Below, one piece after another: positions 23,840-34,404 of a stretch of DNA of 64,000 bases. The translations under genes were made by a program, and so were the position numbers. Each line of letters starts with the position of its first letter. The first letter of the stretch is position 1. Below the pieces are notes generated by a model. The model saw nothing but the letters and a program-made list of their open reading frames with translations. It was not told where the DNA came from and searched no databases. The stretch is from Mercurialis annua (taxonomy: Eukaryota; Streptophyta; Magnoliopsida; Malpighiales; Euphorbiaceae), in NCBI RefSeq assembly GCF_937616625.2, contig NC_065577.1, positions 1,839,001 to 1,903,000 of the forward strand. Reading direction: 5' to 3'.

Positions 23840-24486
23840 GGCAAAACTCAACTTGAGTTCCATGTATTTTTTTTTGTTCGGAGTCTTTATTTAAAAAAAT
23901 TTAACTTTTTTGCCCCCCCTATTTTTTTTATTTTCTGATTTAATGCCTTTAGTTGGATGTAATTCAACAAATACGTTGTACTCTCCGTCAATTAACAGAA
24001 AAATATAACGTGGCGTTCCTTCCGTATATGGAGATCTATGTGGCATCAATTTAAAGACTCGGTATTCCAATGTGAGCTCAAATGTAGAATTAACAAATAA
24101 AACAACAAATGGGGATTGCCAAAGTTTGAAATTGAACTAACTGTAATTTGAGGTGCAGATTGGCCGGGCAAAATTGGCTGAGCAGTGAAGAAGATTAAAT
24201 GTAGAAGATGACGAAGTGAAAAAGAAAAGGAAAAGTTCAGTTAACAATCTTTTTATTTTATGCGTATTTTATTCATTGTTTACGGATATTAAAAGTTAAA
24301 CAAATTATGACTATTTTTTTTACACTCTCACATAACGTACGTAAAACGTACATGTTGGATTTTGTTCAATTAAAGGCATTAAAATCAAGAATTAGTCAAA
24401 TACCGGGGCTAAAAAGATAAAATTTTCAGGAAAGGAACTTTCTTAACAATGGTAATAGAGGACAGAGATTTCAAAATCATTTTGCC
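23840..24486. mobile_element. Mutator-like MITE, 647 bp
   Basis: The terminal ggcaaaactcaac is mirrored by a right end ...cattttgcc. The inverted similarity runs about 150 bp (aatgcctttagttggat / ttcaattaaaggcatt). The flanks tttacctta (23831-23839) and tttacttta (24487-24495) agree at 8 of 9 bases, an aged 9-bp duplication. No coding frame. Confidence 0.75.
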
Positions 24487-24529
24487 TTTACTTTAAAGGC
24501 AAAACATACACATCTAGAGTATATTATCC

Positions 24530-24790
24530 AATTTTTATTCATGTAGTCCCAGAGATTTTAAGATAAATTCAGTCTATCACATTATCTGTGGAATAACATA
24601 TCACATTATGACAGGTCATTAAAATAGTGACACTATCGTAATTTTATTTATTACTTTTTTACACTTTTAAATATTATTATTACGATAATAACATTATTTT
24701 AATGTGTCATAATGTGATAGGTTTAATTAGTTCTCGGATGACGTTGTGGACTAAGTCTACCTACAATTTTTTCTATCTAGTCCTTAGAAA
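24530..24790. repeat. Inverted repeat around tatcacattatgaca
   Basis: The left strings atcacattatgacaggtcat and taaaatagtgacactatcgt are mirrored on the right by acgataataacattatttta and tgtcataatgtgatagg. The outer parts (tagtcccagagatt / ctagtccttagaaatc) also pair. Probable MITE; ends not fixed. Confidence 0.55.
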
Positions 24791-25336
24791 TCGATTGCGA
24801 TTTAAATTATAATTTTTTTTCATTAAATTGTGCTTTAACTTGGCCTTAAATGACATGTAAATTAATTGTTGGATGCTGGTATATACATTATAAACGTTAC
24901 TAATTAATAGTGTGTGGCTATAATTAAGGACATATTAACTGAAAAAAAAAGTACTGATGAGTTCCAATTAATTTATGAGAATCGGATAAACAAAAATAAT
25001 TATATTACAAAATCTTTAAATGGGTTTAATCAGAAAAAAAAATCCTTAATTTTATACATGCATGCATAATGCAACTAACCAACGTGGACACATAAAAAAG
25101 TCAAGTTGCATTAAAATATAGAAGTAAAAATTGGTAGGAATTCTTTTTGGCGGTCATGTGATTTATATGGCTTGAATCCGAATTATTAATATAATAATCA
25201 TACTGGATAGTTGAAATAATTGTAGTCAAAGATCCCTTCATTTTTTTAATTATATTTTATAATCTTATAAGTTCCTAATGGTAATAATTATTTCCTTAAC
25301 TTGACGTTTGAAAAATATAATACAAGAACTGTTTTT

Positions 25337-25530
25337 GTGGTGGTTCTTTGTTCATTGTGTCTTTGTATACATGTGAATAGAATATAGGTACATAGATTTG
25401 AATTTTTTTAAGTTGGAAATTAGCCAACTTGTGATGTAATTAAATACATTTTTCTTGTTTAACTATTCAATATTTTATTTTTATACTAATATCAATTAAT
25501 TTAAAATTGAGTTGGATAAAATTATACATT
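25337..25530. repeat. Diverged direct repeat, copy A
   Basis: gtggtggttctttgttcatt and the following 190 bp resemble copy B at 26821-27035, in the same orientation, with many substitutions and small indels. Order of shared blocks: ctttgttcattgt, ggaaat, atttaaaat, ggataaaattata, caatata. No coding frame. Confidence 0.6.
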
Positions 25531-25999
25531 CAATATATATATGACTAGAATTCCGAGACATCTTATTAAATTGGTATATTTTTTATCGGTCAATAAAAAT
25601 CTTTATTAAATAACTTTTATTTTTGAATGATTTATTAAATTGTATAAGTGGGACATATACTTAAGAATGTCATATAGTATTATAAGGAGATTCTTATCTA
25701 GTCCCGGTCCATGAATTTTCCATGCACCTATCGAACGAGGTGTTAGAAAATTTAACATAATTTTCTCTCTCTTCTTATTATTTTCTTTTTTTTCTCATTT
25801 CTCTAATATCTCATTGGATAGGTCCGTGAATTTTTCATAAACCGGATCTAGGTAAGAACTTTCCAGTATTATAATTGTGAATAGTAGTGTGTTTGGTTCG
25901 AAATTCATATCCAACTATATCAAATCGAAATTCTCATCCATTGCACGAAACTTTTTAAAGACCAAATCACTAAAAATGTCAAATATTTAAAAAAAATCA

Positions 26000-26205
26000 C
26001 AAAAAGTATAAACATTTCAATTTTATCCAATTTGTCATGATCAATAATGTCCAACTACGCGATTTTGCTGATGTGGCGTCTACGTAACGCTGATGTGGCA
26101 TGTCACACATCAGCGCCACATAAGCAAAATTGTGTAATAGGACATAATTGAAACGAAATCCTGTGTTTCATGACAAATTGAATAAAATTGAAAGTTCAGG
26201 GTCAG
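26000..26205. mobile_element. MITE-like inverted repeat with GATGTGGC core
   Basis: Left (tttcaattttatccaatttg, tcatgatcaataatgtcc, gattttgctgatgtggcg) and right (cgccacataagcaaaattgt, aggacataattg, catgacaaattgaataaaat) are inverted copies. The right end abuts the LINE relic at about 26206. Confidence 0.65.
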
Positions 26206-26639
26206 ACGAACGATGGTAGTACAGCAGCCTGGACTCCTCCTCCGATAAATACAATCAAAATTAATTTTGATGGAACTTTTGTGAAAGAATTGAATTCCGG
26301 GGCACGAGCGTGCGTAGCGAGAGACGAAGCAGGGAGAGTGATCAGCTCTTTTGCCTTTAAAGTTAACCATGTGGATTCACCGGCTCTTATTAAAGCTCAT
26401 GCTTTGCGAGAAAGTATCTATCTAGCCAGAAGATTACGACTCAGTAGCGCTGTGTTTGAGGGCGATGCCAAAGGGCTGATTGAAGCAATGCAGAATGGAG
26501 CTATGGTGGATGTAAATTGTGACCTTAGAGATAATGCATTTTGTAATAACCCACTAGCACAAATGGTGTGGCTAGATTCGAGACTTTTATAAGTCGTTTA
26601 TTTTAATCAATGAAGTTTATTTTTCCGGCAAAAAAAAAA
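26206..26639 (+). pseudogene. 5'-truncated LINE relic: RNase H-like domain plus poly(A)
   Basis: The open frame reads WTPPPINTIKINFDGTF and then SGARACVARDEAGRVISSFA, ending near VFEGDAKGLIEAMQNG. This is the plant LINE-type RNase H domain (RVT_3). The first Asp (NFDG) and the third (EGDAKG) are present. At the expected catalytic Glu the sequence has Lys (KAHALRE). The frame ends early, and aatgaagtttatttttccgg followed by ten A residues (26629-26639) marks the element's 3' end. The reverse-transcriptase part is missing. Probably dead; insertion truncated at the 5' side. Confidence 0.75.
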
Positions 26640-26820
26640 CCAAATATGGTCGTTTTTTTTATTTGATTTGGTTATTTTTGATTGATTTATTAAAATATAA
26701 CCAAAAATATTTAAAATCAAAATCAACTGAGTGTTCGAATTTTTATTATCATATTATAAATTTATTTGTTCAGTTTAATTTCTTGGTTTCTATAGGTTTT
26801 TTGCAAACCCCTAGTGGCTA

Positions 26821-27035
26821 GTGGTGGTTTCTTTGTTCATTGTATCTTTGAATGCAGTGTGAATGGGATTTGTGTATATATTTGATTTTCTACATTGGAA
26901 ATGCTCCAATTAGTTGTAAATGACTTGTGGAATAATGATATAAATATTTTCTTTATTTGAACACTGAATTATATCATTAATTTAAAATCAAATTAATTTA
27001 AATTAGAGTCAGATAAAATTATATGTACAATATAA
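26821..27035. repeat. Diverged direct repeat, copy B
   Basis: Second copy of the segment described at 25337; starts gtggtggtttctttgttcat. The two copies are about 1.48 kb apart and separated by the MITE and LINE relic. Confidence 0.6.
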
Positions 27036-28304
27036 TTGGAATTTAAAATTTATTGAATGCTTACTTATTAAATAATAATTTTTTTAATAAAAAATAAGGT
27101 TCAAATATATATATTTTGTAATTTTATTAAATTTTACGTGTGAAATAATCTGATAAATAAATAAATTGACTAACACGTGAAACTTGCATTGCAATACGTA
27201 CTAATTTGAAATTCTAGTGTCATAACTTCTCAAAAACAAAAATTGTCATATGAATAAGTTTCCTCATAACATTTTAGAATGTTTCATAATTAAATTGGAA
27301 TTATACAATCTAAACAACGAATTCTGCTGTGGTTTTATCTATCTTTAAGATGACATTAAAAGAGCGGATATAATTAATTAATTTATTTTTATTATGACAC
27401 TGTTTATTTTCTTTAAAACTGTCGAATCATAAAACATTTTTCTAGTTTATTCGGACGCATTGAAGATAAATATTCAATGTTATTTATTCGGCTTGAAATT
27501 TGAATATCACATTCAATCAATTAATGTGATATTTATTAACTGAATATAACATTTAGCAATGCCACGTGTAATGATTTTAATGGATGGTTTACAATTTTAC
27601 ATGGAATTCACACAAGTATTTATCTTTTTTAACAGGCATGTAATAAAAAATATAAACTACTTTATCATGAATATATTTACATTTAGCTTTTGATTTTAAT
27701 TTTTACATAAAAAAATTACTATTATATTAACTAAAATGTCATAAAGTATTAATATTGAATGTGTTAGACTTAGTTTAAAATAATAACAATAAGAATGAGA
27801 ATAGAAGATAATGAGAATAAAATTAAAAAAAATTATATGTAACACATTTGGTTCAGTAAAAGAGTATGATAATAAATTAAAATTGACTATTTCTTTTATA
27901 TTTATGATTAATAAATATTACTAGAAATATTATATTAGTTTACTAAAACATAACTACATAATTTTGCGATATATTATAACTCAAATGATATATGCGTTCC
28001 ACAATCTATTAATATCGTGAGATCAATTCCTTCAAAAACGTTTTAAATCCCCCTTTCAATTTATGAAACTAATATAAAAAAAATAAGCACTCCACTCCTT
28101 TCCACATTTAAAAAACTAGAAAAATCCTTAATTAAGTGGCGGGAGTAATACATAAAAAGGAAAAGATTAGGAAAATTCCAATTTAAATTTTTTTAATCTA
28201 ATGTACTTATTTTTTAGCTATTCAAAGATCAACGGTCTTCTCTGGCTGCCATTTTTCCATATTACATTAATTAATACTTAGACATTTCTAATTCTTCGTT
28301 TTGT
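27036..28304. other. Intergenic, upstream region of the APS kinase gene
   Basis: Very AT-rich, no open frame of note and no repeat with clear ends. The proximal 150 bp contain the TATA box at 28305. Confidence 0.5.
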
Positions 28305-28312
28305 TATATAAA
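28305..28312 (+). promoter_or_regulatory. TATA box of the APS kinase gene
   Basis: TATATAAA lies 137 nt before the ATG. Assuming transcription starts about 30 nt downstream, the 5' UTR would be about 105 nt, pyrimidine-rich (cttcatctccttcg). Confidence 0.6.
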
Positions 28313-28448
28313 CCCTCAACTTCATCTCCTTCGTATTATTACATTCTCTACATTCATATCCTTTAACTTCTTTTTAAACCATCATATCCTTTAATTAAAC
28401 CCTTAAATTAAATTTTTTTCACTAATTGTTAAATACTTGATTTGAAAA

Positions 28449-31309
28449 ATGAATACTATTGGATTCAAATCTTTGCCTGGATTTTCCGGTTTGGTCGACG
28501 GCAATAATTTTTCATGCAACGTGAAAAAATCAGGAAGTGGTTTGGTAATTAAGGCGGTAGCTTCCGGATCACGGCAGACTGTGCCGATGAACGTCGCCGT
28601 CGGCACCCATAATGGCTTAGTCAAGACTCTGATTCCGGATGGTTCAACCTTAGAGAAACCCATTTTAGCTAATGGGCATGCAGGTACTTTCATAAATATA
28701 ATATTTCAGTTTTTTATTCCATTTTTTTAATTTATCGAACGTGAAGTAGTCCGTGCGAATTACACAATAAAAAATATTTTTGCATACGATCAAAATTTTA
28801 ATTTTCACATTTTTTTTATCACCTGAACTTTAATTTACAAACAATAGTAGGTCACTGAATAATTTCCTGTCAATTTCTGCTAGATAGAATATTCAACACA
28901 TTTATTTACTTTAAATTTATCATGCTACATATTTTATTGCAAAATGTCTGCTGATTTTTAAATGAAAAATTAGGAAGTCATGCATTTCTCCATCAACGAA
29001 TTATTTTAACTCGTTTATTATTCGTCATACCGAATAAGTCGATTGTAGCTCACGCTCTTACATTCACCATACGATTAAAGTCCATTCTTAATAGATAGAT
29101 ATGGCCATATAAAATTTAAATTCAAGATTTATAATTAAAAATATCGATTAGATTTTGATTGTTATGCATAAAATATTACCCGAAACTCAAAATTTGACTA
29201 TCGAATTTTAGTACTAATTGCTGTACCTAATTGGTTTACTAGTCAATTGTATATTTAAATTAACTTTTTAAATTGCATTTTTTTTATTATGATCAGAGAA
29301 AACTCAAAACTCATTGTCACAAATTGGAAATTCAACCAACATAAAATGGCATGAATGTTCAATTGACAAAAATAGCAGACAGAATTTGCTGAATCAAAAG
29401 GGTTGTGTTATATGGATCACAGGCCTCAGTGGTTCAGGTTAGTTATTAATTATTTATTCTCATTAATTAATTTTTCACTAATTTAATTTAATTACCTAAT
29501 ATTAAAAATTACTTTATGATTAAAAATAAATTTATTTATGTACAGGCAAGAGCACAGTAGCATGTGCATTGAGTCAAATGTTGTACCAAAGAGGAAAGCT
29601 GACTTACATTCTTGATGGAGACAATCTTAGACATGGTCTTAATAGCGATCTTGGTTTCAAAGCAGAAGATCGAGTTGAGAATATTCGTAGAGTTGGTAAG
29701 TCAATATAATTAACTTATAATTCAACTATTTGACTTAATTATTTTAGTAGTATGGAATTAAAAGTTAATAGACATTTTAACAAAATTTAAGGTAAAACAC
29801 TTTTCCGACTTAAATTTACGGGAATAATAGTAATTAACGTGTTTTTTTTATTTGGTTAATTCAGTTTTGATTTCGACAATCGATTTTTAATTAAACCGAA
29901 TATTTGCTCACCTCTAAATGTGCAGTTAGACCATAATACTCCAAATATAATTTTGATTTAAGATCATGTCTCGAATTTCAAAGAAAATAAACGCAATATT
30001 TAGACCTAAAATTAATTGGATTAGTTTGATTATCTTTCAATAAATATAATATTGATTAGGGTTCGTGTTTTTAATGTATAGGGGAAGTGGGGAAGTTGTT
30101 TGCAGATGCTGGAATTATATGCATTGCATGTTTGATATCTCCATACCGGAAGGATCGCGACGCTTGTCGCAAAATTTTAGCCGACGGAGATTTCATCGAG
30201 GTGTTGATGGATGTTCCTCTTCGAGTTTGCGAGTCTAGAGATCCCAAGGGGCTCTATAAGCTTGCTCGTGCAGGCAAAATCAAAGGTATTTACTTCGAAT
30301 CCTTGTTACGAGTTCTTATCGACTATATGTTGCACGAAACGGAAACCTTGAAAGGAAAAATGTTCAGATAGAAAACGAGTAAATATTTTTTGTACGATAG
30401 ATTATGATTTAAGTATTTTTAAAATTATTTTTAAACATAGAAATTAAACATCTAGAATATATTTAACAATCATTAATTTATGTGTAATATAGTGACACAA
30501 TGAATGGTAAAATTGATTTATTAATTTTTTGTTGATTATAATTTTTTTATTTTAACAGGCTTTACTGGCATTGATGATCCTTATGAACCACCACTACGTT
30601 GTGAGGTAATTTATGTTCCATGGTTAGCATAAACGTTCGATTTTGATCTTAGTTGTCCTTTATTGGGAAACAAATGTGTCTACATGATTATAATATTATT
30701 TTTAATCCCGTTTAAATCGAAACGATAAAAAAAAACCAAAAAAAAAACTTAGACTTAGCCGAATCAAACCAGACTGATTGGTCAATAAGGTCAATCAGCA
30801 TAGATTTTTCCACAAAAACTAAATTTCAGGTTCAACTTCTTCAAATCATAACCATAAAAACTATATGATTCGTTATATATTTGCCAAAATGTGATTCATT
30901 TACCAGTTTTTAATCCATTTACTACACTAGATTTTATGTCTATAATTAAATTTATAATATGCGGATTAATCCTTAATAGAAGCCGCATAAATATTTCAAT
31001 TTTAATTCAAACATTAATACGGAAAGGAACAAATAGTCCAATTTCCTTTCTATAAATATATTTATTTTTATATAACAAATTGTTTTGAATAAACCATAAT
31101 TTTTGGTCATATCAATTCAATCCCCAATTCGGTTTTGAAAATGCTGCTTCAAACATGCATAGCCAAATAAGAATTTGTAGTTATTTGTTTTAATTTCTTT
31201 TTTTTTACAGATATCACTGAAATTTGACAGTGGAGAAAATGCTTCCCCTGGTGAAATGGCTGAAAAAGTAATTTCTTACATGGAAGAGAATGGATATCTT
31301 CAAGCTTAA
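28449..31309 (+). CDS. APK: Adenylyl-sulfate (APS) kinase, plastid-type
   Basis: Six exons: 28449-28683, 29297-29437, 29546-29695, 30082-30285, 30559-30605, 31211-31309; 291 aa, phases consistent. The P-loop GLSGSGKST (121-129) is split by intron 2. [11 protein letters not shown] and the Arg-Asn region [16 protein letters not shown] bind [12 protein letters not shown], followed by [10 protein letters not shown] and [11 protein letters not shown], are all standard in this family. The first ~75 residues are Ser/Lys/Val-rich with few acidic residues, consistent with a chloroplast transit peptide; C23 lies in that region. The enzyme phosphorylates APS to PAPS, the sulfate donor for sulfotransferases, in competition with APS reductase for sulfur assimilation. 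Length matches the plastid isoforms. Which APK isoform it is cannot be decided here. Confidence 0.96.
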
Positions 31310-31524
31310 ATTTACACTTTTATTTCACCTCCATGTATTTTTCTTAGGTTTAGGATTAATGCCAATATAGCATTACTTTTCATTATATGTAAATGCAAAT
31401 ATGTTTATTTCCTGAAGAAATATGTAGTTTAATTAATTTTGGAAGAATTCATAAAGATAAGGTAAGAGCTAGTTGCTGCTTAGCTTTTTGTATGGGATCG
31501 CATTTCATGAAAACTATATTTTGT

Positions 31525-31875
31525 ATAGGGGAGAAACGGTCCGTTCGGTTAAAAATCGACTAATTTAGTCAAAATTAAATTAACTCGGTCAATTTATTTT
31601 ATTAATCAAATCATTCAAATTAAGTAAATTAATCAAAAGTGAATAAATGAATATATTAAAAGTATAAATCGAAAAGAAGGAACTAGCATTAGGTCTTTTA
31701 ATTTTTTTTTCTAAAGGCTTACATTTAAAATTTTTGTAACGGTAAGCAAATTATTAAGTAAATGGAACTAAATAAACTAATCAAATTAAATAAAAAAAAT
31801 TAACTGAATTAATTAAAATAGATCGATCAGTCTAATTAATTTGACTTAACTAAATTTCGGCTCACTCTCAAATTT
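31525..31875. repeat. GGTTCGG-type foldback repeat
   Basis: Starts ggggagaaacggtccgttcg and ends gacttaactaaatttcggct with ctcactctc; the interior is AT-rich with inverted attaattt/aaattaat strings. Same family as the repeat at 19752. Confidence 0.45.
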
Positions 31876-31899
31876 TTTTTTATGTAAAAACATAAATAA

Positions 31900-32060
31900 A
31901 TAAATAAATAAAAAAGAGAGGTATTTTGAAATACCTCATATTCTCTTCTTCTCTCTCTCTCTTCCTCTGTATACCAGCATTCGAACCTTGAACCTTATGG
32001 TTAGGCACGGAAGGCCAGGACCATCAAGGCACAAAGGACACCGGTGTTGCAAAAGCAGTT
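31900..32060 (-). mobile_element. Possible SINE fragment (minus strand)
   Basis: Read on the minus strand, tggtcctggccttccgtgcc is followed by aaggttcaaggttcgaatgc, resembling pol III A and B boxes with usual spacing. A purine-rich tail (gaggaagagagagagaagaa) comes after. No target duplication seen. GC content is above its surroundings. Could also be a plain repeat fragment. Confidence 0.35.
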
Positions 32061-32479
32061 TCTATTTTATTTGACTAATGTCTAATTCAAATAACTCCAA
32101 ACCTTTTTAATCACCAAAATAAAATAGGCTTTAACCGTTTAAGAATTTCTCACTTTTTTATTTATTTTTAAAATTGTTAATTTTAGCTAATTTTTAATTT
32201 CAATTATAACTATTTATTCAAATTAGAGTGTAAAAAAAATTTAAATATACCTTTTATATTACTTTATATTGTTGTAATTTGTATCTTACCATCAAGAATT
32301 TTAAAATAAAAGGCATATTTAATTCTAATCTTTTTCAATTTAATTGTTATAAGTGACTATAATAAAAAAAATCAAAAAATGGACTAGAAACTAACAATTT
32401 TGAAAATTTAGACCATAAAAAAAATCAATAAAATAAAATATGTTTTAATAATTAAGCGAATAAAATGATAATTTAAATA

Positions 32480-33110
32480 TTATTGATGAAAACCGAATTC
32501 CAGCATAACTATAATATAACCAAGTCGTATAGGATCTATCCCTACGGGAGAATCCTAGCACTCGCCTAAAAGGCAAAAGCCTGATAATACCTACAGCCGA
32601 ATTCATGAGATTCGCCAAATTTAAAGATCAAAAGGAGATTCGCCAAATTTGAAGATTAAAAGGAGATTCGCCCGAATTTCTAGAATAGCCGATTTATTGA
32701 GAACTCGGTGAAAGCCCGTCGTCAGAGCGTATCGCCAGAAATATATCTAGAAAACTGATACATGATCTCTTTTCTATTCGATACAAACTCTAATTTAGAA
32801 AGACGAACTTATTCAGGAAGTGATTCCTGACTAAAACTTTCTTTGAATAGGTAACTTTTTTTTCTATTCAAATACAATGCGCTAAATAGAATCTTATTTG
32901 AAATCTATTAGATATTCTCTTAACTACTATATAAAGAGTTTGAGGTACGCCTAAAAATACAATGACATCCATATACTCAAAACGCTGCTCAAAATTTAAA
33001 CTAACATTAGTATCAGAGAGTTAATCGGACAACCACCGTCCAATTAATTTTTATTCTATTTTGCATGTTTACTCACTAGATTAGAGAACACACTTCTTCT
33101 ATTATCAAAA
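32480..33110 (+). mobile_element. Probable solo LTR (Ty3/gypsy-like)
   Basis: A GC-richer block starts near tgatgaaaaccgaattccag. It carries a TATA-like actatataaagagtttgagg at about 32926 followed by a leader-like stretch (acgcctaaaaatacaatgac), as in plant LTR promoters, and then fades into AT-rich DNA. There is no adjacent primer-binding site, gag or pol, so it would be a solo LTR. Ends and target duplication are not settled. Confidence 0.4.
32607..32680. repeat. 28-bp tandem repeat, 2.6 copies
   Basis: gagattcgccaaatttaaag plus atcaaaag repeats at 32607, 32635 and partly at 32663, with three or so substitutions. It lies inside the probable solo LTR; such repeats are frequent in LTR U3 regions. 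Confidence 0.85.
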
Positions 33111-34055
33111 TCAATTACCCTATTCTTTTATTATTGATGTAGATTCACCTCCTTCTTTGATCTTAGGTCCCTCTTAATACATTAATATTCATTTCTCATT
33201 AAGAAATATTATTCATTTCCATTAGAACAATTGGAGTTAACTTGATTTCTATCCATTTTATTTTATATTCTTTATTTAGGTTTAATGGTATAGAAAAATA
33301 AAAAATATATAACTTTTTATACATATATTTAAAATTTTCAAGAGTTATTGATCTATCTCAATTTAATTCGTTACAAATTTATTTGATTTTTAAAAAGTTT
33401 ATTTAATTGTGCACATGTATTAGAAAACTGAAAAACAAGAAAAATTATCAATTGTGATGCCACATTATTCACATAATTTAATTTTTAAAAATATTAAATT
33501 AATTCTCAAAAATATTCTAGCAAATTGACCAAATTCAATGAATTCACAATTTTTACAAGGTTTAGCTAGATTTAGAAAAAATTATCTTTTTGGCACTATT
33601 ATATAATTAAATACAATATAAAATCAATTATTTCTATTTTTATTCTTATTTCAATTATCACATTGAACCAAACAGATTTTCAGATTAATAAAAATATATT
33701 ATCTAGCACTAAAAAATTATCATTAATACTCATATTTAATTCAGAGAAAATCTAGCCAAATCAAACCAGAAAAATGTCCCAAAATTGAATTGCTCTAAAG
33801 AGTAAAAATCATATAATATATCAAAATATTTTAGTTTCTATATATGTAAAACATTCCCTAAATGAAACATAATATCTAAAACCAACATATTATTTATTTC
33901 TATTTCTTATATAAGAAAACCAAATTTCTTTCTAATTGAGATTTGCACCATATATACCATATTGTTAGCTTTCCCAACTAAATTTTAATCAAGTTAATTA
34001 GGGTCCGCCAGGAATTAAGATACTGTTAATAAATTTTCATGCATGTCCTCACATA
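33111..34055. other. Intergenic, upstream of xylanase gene 1
   Basis: AT-rich; no gene, no repeat with defined ends. Confidence 0.5.
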
Positions 34056-34063
34056 TATATAAA
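34056..34063 (+). promoter_or_regulatory. TATA box of xylanase-like gene 1
   Basis: TATATAAA lies 349 nt before the ATG. The gap may be explained by a 5' UTR intron: a donor-like ttg/gtaaattc near 34131 and an acceptor tttacag ending at 34365. The intron is inferred, not proven. Confidence 0.5.
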
Positions 34064-34404
34064 CTCATATTATATAGTTATTAGGTATTATTTTTCAATC
34101 TCTTTGCCTCACAAATTTTGTTTATTGTTGGTAAATTCTCAAACTCTCTAATTTCTTTCTATTTCACTTTTACTTAGTGTATATTTTACATTCATAATTG
34201 ATATGCATTTTTCAATTTAATTGCATACAATTTAAATAATTTAATTAGTTAGAAATATAATAAATTGTTATTTATTGAAGTATAAAATAGTATAATTTTT
34301 TTTGGGAAGATCATAAGTTTTTTAAATATATTATGAGTTGATGATTGATTTAATTTTGTTTACAGGATTCGTGTAAGAGAGGTTGAGGATTGGAGGAAAA
34401 AAAA

